Source: Microcaldota archaeon
GTDB taxonomy: Archaea > Micrarchaeota > Micrarchaeia > Micrarchaeales > CABMGC01
Assembly (NCBI GenBank): GCA_027366155.1
Contig: DAHXKV010000025.1
Span: forward strand, 1 to 33,977
Reading direction: 5' to 3'
Length of the DNA stretch: 33,977 bases
Shown: positions 16,885 through 25,998 of the stretch, piece after piece
Numbering within the stretch: the stretch's first letter is position 1
Layout: each line of letters opens with the position of its first letter
Notes under the pieces: model-generated
Database searches by the model: none
What the model saw: only the letters and a program-made list of their open reading frames with translations
Told to the model about the DNA's origin: nothing
Position numbers and translations under genes: made by a program

Positions 16885-17598
16885 CTACTTGAATATGTTG
16901 AATCCGCGCGGAGTTATCTCGTAGGGCATCGACTCGACGCGGTGCGCCGTTTTGCGCATCTTGACTATGCGTACAAGGTACTGCATGCTGCCGTTCATGT
17001 CCACCTGGTTAAGCCAGATTATCCCATCGAACATAAATGTGCCGTACAGGCCTGTCTGGTCCTTTGAGACAGGCGACTCTGATTCCATCGTTATTATTGA
17101 GGTTACGCCCATGTTCCGGAATGTCTCAGTCATCAAGTCCACATAGCGGGTGAAGACCCTGTCGTCATCCTCCGAGGCCCTCAGGCTTGAGATGGAATCG
17201 ATGACAAGAAGCCGGGACTTGTTTGACTGGACTATCTTGTTTATGCCCGCAAGGAATGACTGCCAGTTTTCTTTCGACTTGAATCCGCTTATGCCAGTCT
17301 GCTCCTGTATGAGTATCCTGCTCGAATGTATTATGTCATCTATGTCATCGAAGTACGAGAACGCGCCGCCGGCATTCTGTATTATGGAGTCGCGGCCTTC
17401 TTCAAGGCTTACGAACGTGCCAGGTACGTTGAGTTTTGCGTTGCGGTAGAGCATCTCGAATGAGAGCAGGGTCTTGCCTGTGCCTGCGGCTCCGGCTAGA
17501 AGCACCTGGTTTCCCTCAGGTATGCCCCCCATAGACATCTCATCTAGACCATTTATCCCAGTCATTATCCTGCTCCTGCCCGGTGTGCCCATTTCCAT
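16885..17598 (-). CDS. KaiC-like RecA-superfamily ATPase, single domain
   Basis: SRIMTGINGLDEMSMGGIPEGNQVLLAGAAGTGKTLLSFEML...LLVIDSISSLR. Confidence 0.88.
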   Translation of the reverse strand: MEMGTPGRSRIMTGINGLDEMSMGGIPEGNQVLLAGAAGTGKTLLSFEMLYRNAKLNVPGTFVSLEEGRDSIIQNAGGAFSYFDDIDDIIHSSRILIQEQTGISGFKSKENWQSFLAGINKIVQSNKSRLLVIDSISSLRASEDDDRVFTRYVDLMTETFRNMGVTSIITMESESPVSKDQTGLYGTFMFDGIIWLNQVDMNGSMQYLVRIVKMRKTAHRVESMPYEITPRGFNIFK

Positions 17599-17646
17599 GA
17601 AATCCTAACCTTTGACTCAGTTGTTTAATATAAGCGTTCCTGTCTG

Positions 17647-18606
17647 CTATTTGTCCAGGCCTTCCGTCAGGTCCTTTATCTTGTAGAAGTTCATGGCGTA
17701 TTCTGCCACCGAGATGTCCGGTTCGACACCGAAAGCCCTTACTACATCGATAACATTCTCTATGGTGGGATCCTTGTTGGCCGCATTGAGGAAATAGAGC
17801 CCTATTATGTACACTTCGTGGTTGCGCACATGTACCTCCCCTATCGCACTCAGTATGAGATCGTTTATCTCAAAGCCGTATGCAAGGACGACGCGCTTTA
17901 TGCTACCTTTGTCTACCTCCTTCCCAGAAAAGCTCAGCATGCCTATCGCGCTAATATACGGAAGGAGGTCTGAGCCTTTGTAGTTGCGTATCTTCTCACT
18001 CTTTAGTATCTTGTCCATTTCAGCAAGCCCGAATCTCGCAAGAATATCGTATAGTGAGATGGTTACCTCGTATGACTTGTCGTATACCATCGAGAGCACA
18101 TTCGGAAGGGGAGGCTTCTCAGTGTGCATCCTTCCGGCCGAGAATTCCTTGTAGTATTCTATGGCATATCCAGCCACTATTGCGTCAGGGGACTCGTCTA
18201 TTGCCCTCAGGACACGAGTGAGCATGTCTATTGTCGGGTCTATTTTCAGCGACTCTAGGCTGTATATTGCATTCAGATAAAGGTTGTAGTTCTTATAGTG
18301 AAGGTTCTTTACTACAGTAAGCATGTCCTGTCTGATATCTATCCCCGCAGCCTTGAGCAACATCGAGATGTTGCCGTCATCCATTTCCTTGCATGCGAAG
18401 GCTAGTGCTCCTGCGGCCGCAACGTAATCGAGAACGCCCTTGGCCAGGTTTGCCTGTATCTCCGAGCTTTCTACAGTGTTCTTGAGCTGTATTATGGTCA
18501 TGAGGATCTTTGCTCTTGTAGCTTCCCTTATAACTATGCCTAGTCGCTCCTCTAGCTCCTCCATGTCTATTTCTTTCAGGTTTATCTTGGAGGGTTCTTC
18601 AGCCAT
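17647..18606 (-). CDS. Protein with four ribosomal protein L12/P1 N-terminal-like repeats
   Basis: aa 60-103 LDYVAAAGALAFACKEMDDGNISMLLKAAGIDIRQDMLTVVKNL resembles archaeal P1/L12 N-terminus; related segments at about aa 109-154, 215-259 and 265-311. Confidence 0.55.
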   Translation of the reverse strand: MAEEPSKINLKEIDMEELEERLGIVIREATRAKILMTIIQLKNTVESSEIQANLAKGVLDYVAAAGALAFACKEMDDGNISMLLKAAGIDIRQDMLTVVKNLHYKNYNLYLNAIYSLESLKIDPTIDMLTRVLRAIDESPDAIVAGYAIEYYKEFSAGRMHTEKPPLPNVLSMVYDKSYEVTISLYDILARFGLAEMDKILKSEKIRNYKGSDLLPYISAIGMLSFSGKEVDKGSIKRVVLAYGFEINDLILSAIGEVHVRNHEVYIIGLYFLNAANKDPTIENVIDVVRAFGVEPDISVAEYAMNFYKIKDLTEGLDK

Positions 18607-18627
18607 ATTGCCATCCCATTTCGCATA

Positions 18628-19611
18628 TTATAAATGCTGCATAGCTTTATTTGTTCCACTGTTTCCGATAAACGAACTTGGAAGAGGAGCTGCAGGAAAA
18701 CCAGCCTTGGAGAGGTTTTCGGCAAATTTTTTGGCAGACTCCTGGCTCCCCCGGGTATATATCCTCGAGGGAGAGCATAGGCGTATGTATTCTGTCGCCT
18801 GCGCAAAATCCGCATGGTCGCTTAGGACAAACTGCGCATGTGTGCGCATGTTGAACGTTGATGCAAAGCCGGTAGCCACTGCAGTATATACCTTCTTTTT
18901 GTATAGCGAGCTTAGTAGGGCTGCAGTCTTGTGCAGCTTTGACATCGTGGTTATGCCCATAAAATTCTGCAGCACTGACTGGGCCTGCTCCTCTTCATCC
19001 TTGTAGAACGAGACGTAGTCCAATGCCACCCCGTGCCTGAGATATACCTGGTTTACAAGGTGTATGTTTTTGTCTACGACGGGGATTGTTCCGGTGTCGT
19101 TTGCAATACGTATCAACTCCTGCGCCTTTCCTATTGAGTGGGCCCCGAATAAGATAATCCCGTCGTTCAGCCGTGATAGGATGAATTCGGAGATTTCAGC
19201 AATTACCCTGTTGCGCTCCGGGAAACGTGTCGAGGGGTCGGGATATGTCGAGTCGATTATGAGTATGTCTGTTTGTCGGGTCTCTATGGGCGCGGCCACG
19301 CTGGGCGCCTGCATCTGGAAATCGCCGCTATACAGGACCGAGGCCCCCAGCTCTTCAGGCTCTGCGTACAGCTGCTTTGATCCGAGCACATGGCCCGCAT
19401 TTATGAGAGTGGCTGATTCTAGGTTTGGGATGTGCTCCATGCCATGCTTTCCACGGATTTCCATCAGTTCGATGGTTTCTTTGCTTGCCAAGACCTTTTT
19501 GCCGCGGCCTGCGCCTGAGATATGGTCTGAATGCGCATGCGAGACAAAGTTTATGTCTGAATCCTGTTCCCTGCAATCCAAAGAGACATTTAGCTTGCCT
19601 ACGCGTATCAT
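18628..19611 (-). CDS. Metallo-beta-lactamase-fold nuclease (COG1236-like, beta-CASP/exonuclease type)
   Basis: FVSHAHSDHISG, INAGHVLGSKQLY, YSGDF, LIIDSTYPDP, LSDHADFAQ motifs. Internal start MIRVGKLNVSLDC chosen. Confidence 0.8.
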   Translation of the reverse strand: MIRVGKLNVSLDCREQDSDINFVSHAHSDHISGAGRGKKVLASKETIELMEIRGKHGMEHIPNLESATLINAGHVLGSKQLYAEPEELGASVLYSGDFQMQAPSVAAPIETRQTDILIIDSTYPDPSTRFPERNRVIAEISEFILSRLNDGIILFGAHSIGKAQELIRIANDTGTIPVVDKNIHLVNQVYLRHGVALDYVSFYKDEEEQAQSVLQNFMGITTMSKLHKTAALLSSLYKKKVYTAVATGFASTFNMRTHAQFVLSDHADFAQATEYIRLCSPSRIYTRGSQESAKKFAENLSKAGFPAAPLPSSFIGNSGTNKAMQHL

Positions 19612-19700
19612 CGAATCCCCTTTGCAGCTCGCCCTGGAAACAGACAATATGCATTAGGAATTAATTTATAGGCAAACGTTGAATATGTAGAGGAGAGGCA

Positions 19701-20624
19701 ATGGTTGAGAAGTTAATTGTGATAGGTGGCGGGCCGGCGGGACTCTCAGCTGCGATATATGCGTCTAGGGAAGGCTTCAGTCCACTGGTGATAGTTGGAA
19801 GCGGCGGGGGCGGACAGTTAGAACTCACCACAATAGTCGACAATTTTCCAGGTTTTCCTGAGGGTGTTATGGGTCCCGAGCTTGTGGGCTCGATGCGGAA
19901 GCAGGCGGAAAGGTTCGGAACCAGGTTCGTTCAGGACGATGTTGCGGAGGTTGACTTTTCATCAAGGCCGTTCAGAATTAAGGCAGGAAGCGTGGAGTAC
20001 TTTTCTGAGACTGTCATAATAGCCACCGGGGCCAACGCGAAAACCCTAGGCATAGAGTCAGAATCGAGGTTCGTGGGAAAGGGTGTGTCTACATGCGGCA
20101 CGTGCGACGGGCCGTTTTACAAGGGGAAGGAGGTAATAGTCATAGGGGGAGGGGATACCGCAATGGAGGATTCTGAATTCATAACAAAATTCGCAAACAG
20201 CGTTACCATAATACACCGCAAGTCGGTTTTCAAGGCAAGCAAGGCCATGCAGGACAAGGTTATGTCCAACAAGAAGATAAAGATCATTTGGAACTCGGCA
20301 GTGGAGGAGATACTTGGAGAGGACAAGGTTAGCGCAGTGAGGATAAAGAACCTTGAGAACGGCACCATGAGCGAGATGAAGGTTGATGGAGTTTTCATAG
20401 CTATAGGGCATGCGCCAAATACGAAGCCGTTTGCAGGGAAACTGAAGATGGATGAGCAGGGCTACCTGGTTACAAGAGACGAGGTGCTCACCGAGATAGA
20501 AGGCGTTTATGTCGCTGGCGATGTTGCAGACAGGTTCTACAGGCAGGCGATAACGGCAAGCGCATCCGGGGTAAAATGCGCCCTCAGAGTTAGAGAATAC
20601 CTAATGGCCCACGAGGTCAGATGA
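19701..20624 (+). CDS. trxB: Thioredoxin reductase
   Basis: GGGPAGLSAAIYASR, CGTCDGPFYKGKEVIVIGGGDTAMEDS, GVYVAGDVADR. Confidence 0.93.
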   Translation: MVEKLIVIGGGPAGLSAAIYASREGFSPLVIVGSGGGGQLELTTIVDNFPGFPEGVMGPELVGSMRKQAERFGTRFVQDDVAEVDFSSRPFRIKAGSVEYFSETVIIATGANAKTLGIESESRFVGKGVSTCGTCDGPFYKGKEVIVIGGGDTAMEDSEFITKFANSVTIIHRKSVFKASKAMQDKVMSNKKIKIIWNSAVEEILGEDKVSAVRIKNLENGTMSEMKVDGVFIAIGHAPNTKPFAGKLKMDEQGYLVTRDEVLTEIEGVYVAGDVADRFYRQAITASASGVKCALRVREYLMAHEVR

Positions 20625-20646
20625 AGGAAGGGCGTGGCCCTTCAGT

Positions 20647-21375
20647 TTACTTCAGGAGGCGCAGCATAGTTAGGAACGGAGCTGAAGCGTATGCACCTAG
20701 TCTTCTGTGGGGGACATTTTTAACAAGTGCTTCGTTGCAGACCGTGGAGGTTTCGGCAAAGCCCAGCGACCTGTAGTCTGCAACTACCGTGCGCATTACC
20801 ACCGGATTTGAATCGTTATAGTAGCGAATAATCGGTCGCACGCCCTGCTCTTCGCTCCTTCTAAGAAACCTGCTGCCGGTCGGCGAGGATTGCTGCGTGT
20901 CCAATGGGATCCTGGTTTTTGGATCGGCGTTGCCCCATCCAGGCTGCTGCCTGAAGGATTCAAGCACGACTATTGAAGCAGGTGCGGCCAGGACCACTGC
21001 CTTCTTTCCACGAATCTCCACATCTCCAGGATCGAGAAATAGGCAAATGTTGTTCCTGCCTAGTGAGAGCTCGGGCAGCAAGAATGACGGAAATACCAGC
21101 TGCCTGCCTATGCAGTCAGAGATACCGTCTACAATATCCGCCCCTTTTTTGAAGACCGTCCCGGATTTCGGATAAACAAGCACCTCCCTGCACCACCATG
21201 CAACACTTGCTGGCGCCTTGTTCCTCCTCAGCGCTTTCCATGCGCCAATCGTCAAGAGAGTATCGTCATGGACAGTGTGGGAAGGCAGCCCGCCAACGCT
21301 CCCGGATATCTTTCTCGCGTCTATCCAGCTGTCCTCCCTTCCCAGGGAGACTATTGCTCCTTTCATGGGCGCCAT
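20647..21375 (-). CDS. Hypothetical protein
   Basis: 242-aa ORF filling the interval between trxB and dinB; no family recognised. Confidence 0.55.
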   Translation of the reverse strand: MAPMKGAIVSLGREDSWIDARKISGSVGGLPSHTVHDDTLLTIGAWKALRRNKAPASVAWWCREVLVYPKSGTVFKKGADIVDGISDCIGRQLVFPSFLLPELSLGRNNICLFLDPGDVEIRGKKAVVLAAPASIVVLESFRQQPGWGNADPKTRIPLDTQQSSPTGSRFLRRSEEQGVRPIIRYYNDSNPVVMRTVVADYRSLGFAETSTVCNEALVKNVPHRRLGAYASAPFLTMLRLLK

Positions 21376-21456
21376 CTTACCAGAAAATTATTGGGTCATA
21401 GAAGTATAAATGCCAGCCTCTGCACGCACAGAAAGATGAATTAATGTGAATTGAGG

Positions 21457-22515
21457 CTAGAAAAGCGATTTCTGGCTCCTGTAGCTGGTGAGCCCAGAGA
21501 CCCTAACGCCCAGCTTTCGGATTTTTCGCCTGCCTTCGGAATTTTCCTTGAAGAGGCTGAGTGCCGTTTCGGCTATCTGCCCCGGCTGGTTGGTTTGGCG
21601 GATTGTGCGGCCGTGAAGGCTCTCCGAAAAATCACTGTACCTCAGCTTTATGCCTATCGTCTTAAAGGAGATTTTCTTTGATTCGAGCTCTGTGCCCAGC
21701 TCCGAAGCGAGGCGCCTTATGCTCGAGGATATCTCTGCGGGGTTGGAGGTGTCTGATTCGAAGGTCTGCTCCCTGCTTATGGACTTGGCATCTCCTGCCT
21801 CCACGACCTCGCTTTCGTCTATGGCGTTTGCGATGTTGTGGAGTTCTATCCCAAATGAGCCAAAATTTTCCATCAGCGACATTATGCTTGCCTTGGCGAG
21901 CTCCTCGGCAGTAGTGTATCCAAGTGCATTCAGGCGTTCTTCAGTCTTGCTGCCTATCCCATAAAGTTCCCCAAGCTTCATCTTTGCGATGAAGGATTTC
22001 GCATCTGCGCCGCGCACCAGCTTTATCCCTGAGGGCTTGGCCTTCTCGCACGCCATTTTTGCTATAAGTTTGTTTTCGCTTATGCCTATCGAGCATGGAA
22101 GCTTTGCTCTGGTTGCTATTGCCTCCTTTATCCTTTTTGCATATTCAAGCGCATCCGAAGCCTCGCTGAGAGTGACAGAAAGGTCTATGAAAAACTCGTC
22201 TATGCTTACCTGCTCAACCTTCTCGGCGAATGTCTTTATTATGGAGAATACCTCGTTCGATTTGCTTTCGTAATAGGAATAGTCCATTGGAAGGTATTCG
22301 GCATCGGGCTTTATTTTATATGCCTGCGAGATAGGCATTGCACTGTGTATCCCGAACTTCCTTGCAGCGTAATTGCAGGTCATCACAACCCCGCGGCCCT
22401 TTCCCTCCTTAGGATCTGCGCCGACTATGGTGGGCTTTTGCTTCAGCTCAGGCCTCTTTATTTCCTCGCATGCAACGAAGAAATAATCCATGTCTATTAG
22501 CATTATTACGCGCAT
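21457..22515 (-). CDS. dinB: Y-family DNA polymerase IV (Dpo4)
   Basis: LIDMDYFFVACEEI, GVVMTCNYAARKFGIHSAMPISQAY, EQVSIDEFFIDL; C-terminal QKSLF resembles a truncated PIP box. Confidence 0.95.
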   Translation of the reverse strand: MRVIMLIDMDYFFVACEEIKRPELKQKPTIVGADPKEGKGRGVVMTCNYAARKFGIHSAMPISQAYKIKPDAEYLPMDYSYYESKSNEVFSIIKTFAEKVEQVSIDEFFIDLSVTLSEASDALEYAKRIKEAIATRAKLPCSIGISENKLIAKMACEKAKPSGIKLVRGADAKSFIAKMKLGELYGIGSKTEERLNALGYTTAEELAKASIMSLMENFGSFGIELHNIANAIDESEVVEAGDAKSISREQTFESDTSNPAEISSSIRRLASELGTELESKKISFKTIGIKLRYSDFSESLHGRTIRQTNQPGQIAETALSLFKENSEGRRKIRKLGVRVSGLTSYRSQKSLF

Positions 22516-22530
22516 CTATTTCACTTGCTA

Positions 22531-23145
22531 TCATTGCCAGATTTTTTCCTCGGAGATGCTGCCTCCGGGGTAGTCTTCCTTGAATGTTTGCAGTCTGAAA
22601 GAGTGGAGAGTGCAGACACTTGCCTCCGGTGCGGCTCCAGGTGTGATCCTCCTGCGCAGGATGTCCAACAGCGAGCCCTCTTGCTCGCGGAGACTGGCCG
22701 CTTCCTCGGGAAATACAAAGCTTCTCCAGAAGCCTGCTGAAAGGCAGATTCCCCTCCTCTCGGAGTAGTAGGCATTTTCAACTAATTTAGATTCGGGCGC
22801 AATGGCCTCGAGAGATGAGGATATACGCAATTTTATTACAGTTTCGTCGAGCACAGGCATCGATAATGGAATGCTGTTCTTGCTGAATGCCGCATCCAGC
22901 GCATACTGCACCAGTACATCTGCAGGTTTTTTCTCCACGGTTAGCGAGCCTCCTTCGCCGAGTGCCACTCCGACAGGATGGCTTTCAAGTGATATTAGGA
23001 TGCCTACGCGCCTGTCAAGCCCTGTGAGATACCCATCAAGCATCTCCTTGCGGAAGAGAGGCGACTCCAGCTTGAGCTCGATTGCATTCCTTACAGCCTT
23101 GACCATCGCCAGGCCTTCTTCCTTGCTATACATCCCGCTTGCCAT
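22531..23145 (-). CDS. AMMECR1-domain protein, divergent
   Basis: C-terminal half GICLSAGFWRSFVFPEEAASL...ILRRRITPGAAPEASVCTLHSFRLQTFKEDYPGG resembles AMMECR1/PH0010; the usual LRGCIG motif is not conserved. Confidence 0.65.
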   Translation of the reverse strand: MASGMYSKEEGLAMVKAVRNAIELKLESPLFRKEMLDGYLTGLDRRVGILISLESHPVGVALGEGGSLTVEKKPADVLVQYALDAAFSKNSIPLSMPVLDETVIKLRISSSLEAIAPESKLVENAYYSERRGICLSAGFWRSFVFPEEAASLREQEGSLLDILRRRITPGAAPEASVCTLHSFRLQTFKEDYPGGSISEEKIWQ

Positions 23146-23211
23146 AGATTAATGGTTCGCAAGGTGGTATTTATTGGTTCTTGTCAGAATACGGAAGACG
23201 CGGAAGCGTGG

Positions 23212-23358
23212 TTAGCTTTCCTTGCGTAGCTTCCTGTTCTGGACCAGGTTAAGTTTCTTGCACCTGCCGGTGCAGTAGTATCGCACAGAGCCGTTTTTCC
23301 TTACATATGCAAAGCCTGTGCCGCCCTCTATGTCTTTTGAACAGTATGAGCATTTCAT
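23212..23358 (-). CDS. rpl24e: 50S ribosomal protein L24e
   Basis: Below the ORF-track cutoff. Minus strand reads MKCSYCSKDIEGGTGFAYVRKNGSVRYYCTGRCKKLNLVQNRKLRKES*, with the CxxC...CxxxC Zn finger. Confidence 0.95.
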   Translation of the reverse strand: MKCSYCSKDIEGGTGFAYVRKNGSVRYYCTGRCKKLNLVQNRKLRKES

Positions 23359-23362
23359 GAAG

Positions 23363-23692
23363 CTACCTTGCCATTATCCTCTTGTCTTCCCTGCTTGTGT
23401 CAGGAAGCCTTATCATGTCGCCTTTCTTTATCCTGCCTGAGAAGTTTCTCCGTATTACCCTTCCCTTGTCGCGCCCTTCGAGGATTTTGCACATTGCCTG
23501 CTTTATTTCGCCATAAATCCCGGTGCGGTTGTGCTCAACGCCCACAACCTCTGCGAGAAAGCCCTCGAATCTCTTTTCCTGCCCTTCGGCAGTGTGCTGC
23601 GGAGCTGAAACGCTAGGTGCAGAAGGAGGCTTCTTGCCATCGCCAGTCTTGCCTTCCTGAGGCGATGTTGTTGGTTTTTCTTCAGATGCCAT
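23363..23692 (-). CDS. rps28e: 30S ribosomal protein S28e with N-terminal extension
   Basis: FEGFLAEVVGVEHNRTGIYGEIKQAMCKILEGRDKGRVIRRNFSGRIKKGDMIRLPDTSRE. Confidence 0.92.
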   Translation of the reverse strand: MASEEKPTTSPQEGKTGDGKKPPSAPSVSAPQHTAEGQEKRFEGFLAEVVGVEHNRTGIYGEIKQAMCKILEGRDKGRVIRRNFSGRIKKGDMIRLPDTSREDKRIMAR

Positions 23693-23704
23693 CTTAGAAC
23701 CACG

Positions 23705-24139
23705 TCATTCGCTTTGCTTCTCCTTCTTCTCCTTGTGTTCCTTAGCTCCTTCTTTCTTCTGGGGTTCCTTCTGGCTTTCGGGCTTTTCCTCAGCAGGCTT
23801 GCCGGTAGACATTCCAACAACGCTTTTTACTGCCGATTCCCCATCGCCGGCCTTCTCTATTGCCACCGCGGAGCATGGAACATTTATGCCTACTGCCTTT
23901 CCAAGGTCCATCTTCGTGGGAACATATGAGTAGGTTATGCGCTTCTGGTCACATAGCTTCGGTATGTGCATGAGTATTTCTTCAGGCTCAACATCCTCCG
24001 CCATGACTACCAGTGAAGCCAGCCCTCGTTCAACGCTCTTGGTGACTTCGTTTACACCCTTCCTTACGGTGCCGCCCTGCCTTGCAAGCCTCACTGCCTC
24101 CAGCGATTTATCAGATACTTCTTTTGAAGATTTAGCCAT
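23705..24139 (-). CDS. rpl7ae: 50S ribosomal protein L7Ae
   Basis: GTVRKGVNEVTKSVERGLASLVVMAEDVEPEEILMHIPKLCDQKRITYSYVPTKMDLGKAVG; charged C-terminal tail. Confidence 0.95.
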   Translation of the reverse strand: MAKSSKEVSDKSLEAVRLARQGGTVRKGVNEVTKSVERGLASLVVMAEDVEPEEILMHIPKLCDQKRITYSYVPTKMDLGKAVGINVPCSAVAIEKAGDGESAVKSVVGMSTGKPAEEKPESQKEPQKKEGAKEHKEKKEKQSE

Positions 24140-24291
24140 ACTAATACCTCATCTCATTGGTTTTAGTAGTGTATTGGCAGTAAACCTATTTAAACCTTCT
24201 ATCTGCACCGGCCATTGAAGTTGCAGACAGGGAGATTGCAGGTTATGAAACATGCCAAAATCTGCTCCCAGTCGGAGGGTGCAGGGGCATG

Positions 24292-25878
24292 TTACATGGG
24301 AAGAACGGGAGGCTGTTGCCCACTGGCTGATAGTGTGTTTTGCCTTCCGGCCTGGCTGGCGCGAAGTATGAGCCTTGCATTTATCTTCCTGATCTCGTCA
24401 GCTGCTTTCTTTTCCCTCTGGTCGGATATCCTCAGGTATATCTCGTCTTTTGTGCCGTTTGCTGCGAGTATGTAAATCTCTCCTCCTCGAAACCTGCCAG
24501 TCCTGCCCCTTCGCTGTATGTTTCGTATCTCGCTGGGTATAGGCTCATAGAATATTACAAGGTCTACGCTGGGGATGTCGAGCCCTTCCTCCGCTATGGA
24601 ACTTGCTACCAGCACGTCGAACTTACGCTCCCTGAAATCCAGTATTATTCCCTTCTGCATCTCCTGCGTGACGCCTTCCCTCTTTCCAACGAAAGCCTTT
24701 GCTGAGAATCCGTTGTTCTGCAGGTACTCGACAAGCATCTTTATAGTAGAGCGATATTGCGCGAATATTATGCAGCTCTTTCCGCGGTAATCTTTTATTA
24801 TATCTATGACTGCGATTACCTTAGGGTGTTCTTCCCCATTTTTAAGAGCCTTTTCGGCAATCTCCCTTGCCTTTACCAGGTTTTTGCTGGAAAGCAGATT
24901 TTCGACGGCTCTGCTCTTCTTTTCCCTTGAAGCGAGGCCTTCAAGATAACGATGGAATGGATAAATGCCTTCCGTCATCAGGAGGTCGTACGCGTGCGAG
25001 AGGTTGAGTAGACGGACATAGCTGTATATGGCTGCAAACTTGAAGTTTGAATCCTGTATCTTGCTTATTTGGTCGCCTGCCTGGATAAGCCTGCCCTTTG
25101 GTATCCTTGCGAAATTCTTGAAGTGGAGCAGGCCAACCTTATTGAGTGAGACAAGGCTCGCTTCGGCATCTGGGGCTATTAGCCTTGCGATCTCAGCAAG
25201 CCTTACTCCAACGTCAACATTCACTATGTGTGTGTTTTTAGGCATTACGTACCTCGAGACATCAGGATCGGAAGATGTTCTCGCTTCTATGCGCTGCACT
25301 CCCAGGGACTCGACAAGCGCTTCTATTTTTTCCTTTTTTGATCCGGGGGATGCGGTAAGGCCCAGCACAGGTATCCCCTTTAGCTTGCATTCGTTTGCTA
25401 TGTAGGTGTATGCATATTTGCCTACCGCATGGTGGCATTCGTCAAATACCACAATACCCACGCCCTCCATCGAAAGGCTGCCGGATTTCATGTCGTTTGA
25501 AGCGGTCTGTGGGGTTGCCACTATAACCCTGGCATGCGATTCTGCCTCTGCTCGCTTCCCCCTTACCAGCGAACCGGAGAGGAAGAGCACCTCGGAAGGC
25601 TCCACCTTGAGAAAGGAGGAGAGGGTGGAATGGTGCTGCTCTGCGAGCGGCTTCGTCGGAGCGAGCAGCAGGGCTTTCTTTCCTGCTGCAAGCGCTGAGG
25701 CTATCATTGCAGTGGCTATAAAGGTCTTGCCCAGTCCAGTAGGTATTACAACAAGGGTGTTTCCATTTCTCTGTGCCGAACGGATTATGTTTAGCTGGTA
25801 CTCCCTGAATTCTATCCCGTCAGTCTTTATGAAGTTTATTCCGGGGCCTATTCCTAGCCATCGCGGGTCGGGTTCCAT
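24292..25878 (-). CDS. Hef/FANCM-like superfamily 2 helicase (helicase module only)
   Basis: FREYQLNIIRSAQRNGNTLVVIPTGLGKTFIA, FDECHHAVG, LGLTASPGSKK, IIFAQYRSTIKMLVEYL, IQRRGRTGR; no XPF nuclease domain follows. Confidence 0.9.
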   Translation of the reverse strand: MEPDPRWLGIGPGINFIKTDGIEFREYQLNIIRSAQRNGNTLVVIPTGLGKTFIATAMIASALAAGKKALLLAPTKPLAEQHHSTLSSFLKVEPSEVLFLSGSLVRGKRAEAESHARVIVATPQTASNDMKSGSLSMEGVGIVVFDECHHAVGKYAYTYIANECKLKGIPVLGLTASPGSKKEKIEALVESLGVQRIEARTSSDPDVSRYVMPKNTHIVNVDVGVRLAEIARLIAPDAEASLVSLNKVGLLHFKNFARIPKGRLIQAGDQISKIQDSNFKFAAIYSYVRLLNLSHAYDLLMTEGIYPFHRYLEGLASREKKSRAVENLLSSKNLVKAREIAEKALKNGEEHPKVIAVIDIIKDYRGKSCIIFAQYRSTIKMLVEYLQNNGFSAKAFVGKREGVTQEMQKGIILDFRERKFDVLVASSIAEEGLDIPSVDLVIFYEPIPSEIRNIQRRGRTGRFRGGEIYILAANGTKDEIYLRISDQREKKAADEIRKINARLILRASQAGRQNTLSASGQQPPVLPM

Positions 25879-25998
25879 GATATGCTTTCTTCGCAGGTAA
25901 TATTAATGAGTTAGGCTTGCACAGGTTTTGGCTTGTTGCAAGTGCAACCATCAAAAAAGATAAATAGTTTTCAGTCTTATTAGCCTGAGGTGTTAAAA

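Noticed and set aside
25990-25998. Upstream GTG start (MLK) for superoxide dismutase
   Set aside because: The GAGGTG is more likely the ribosome-binding site for ATG at 25999.
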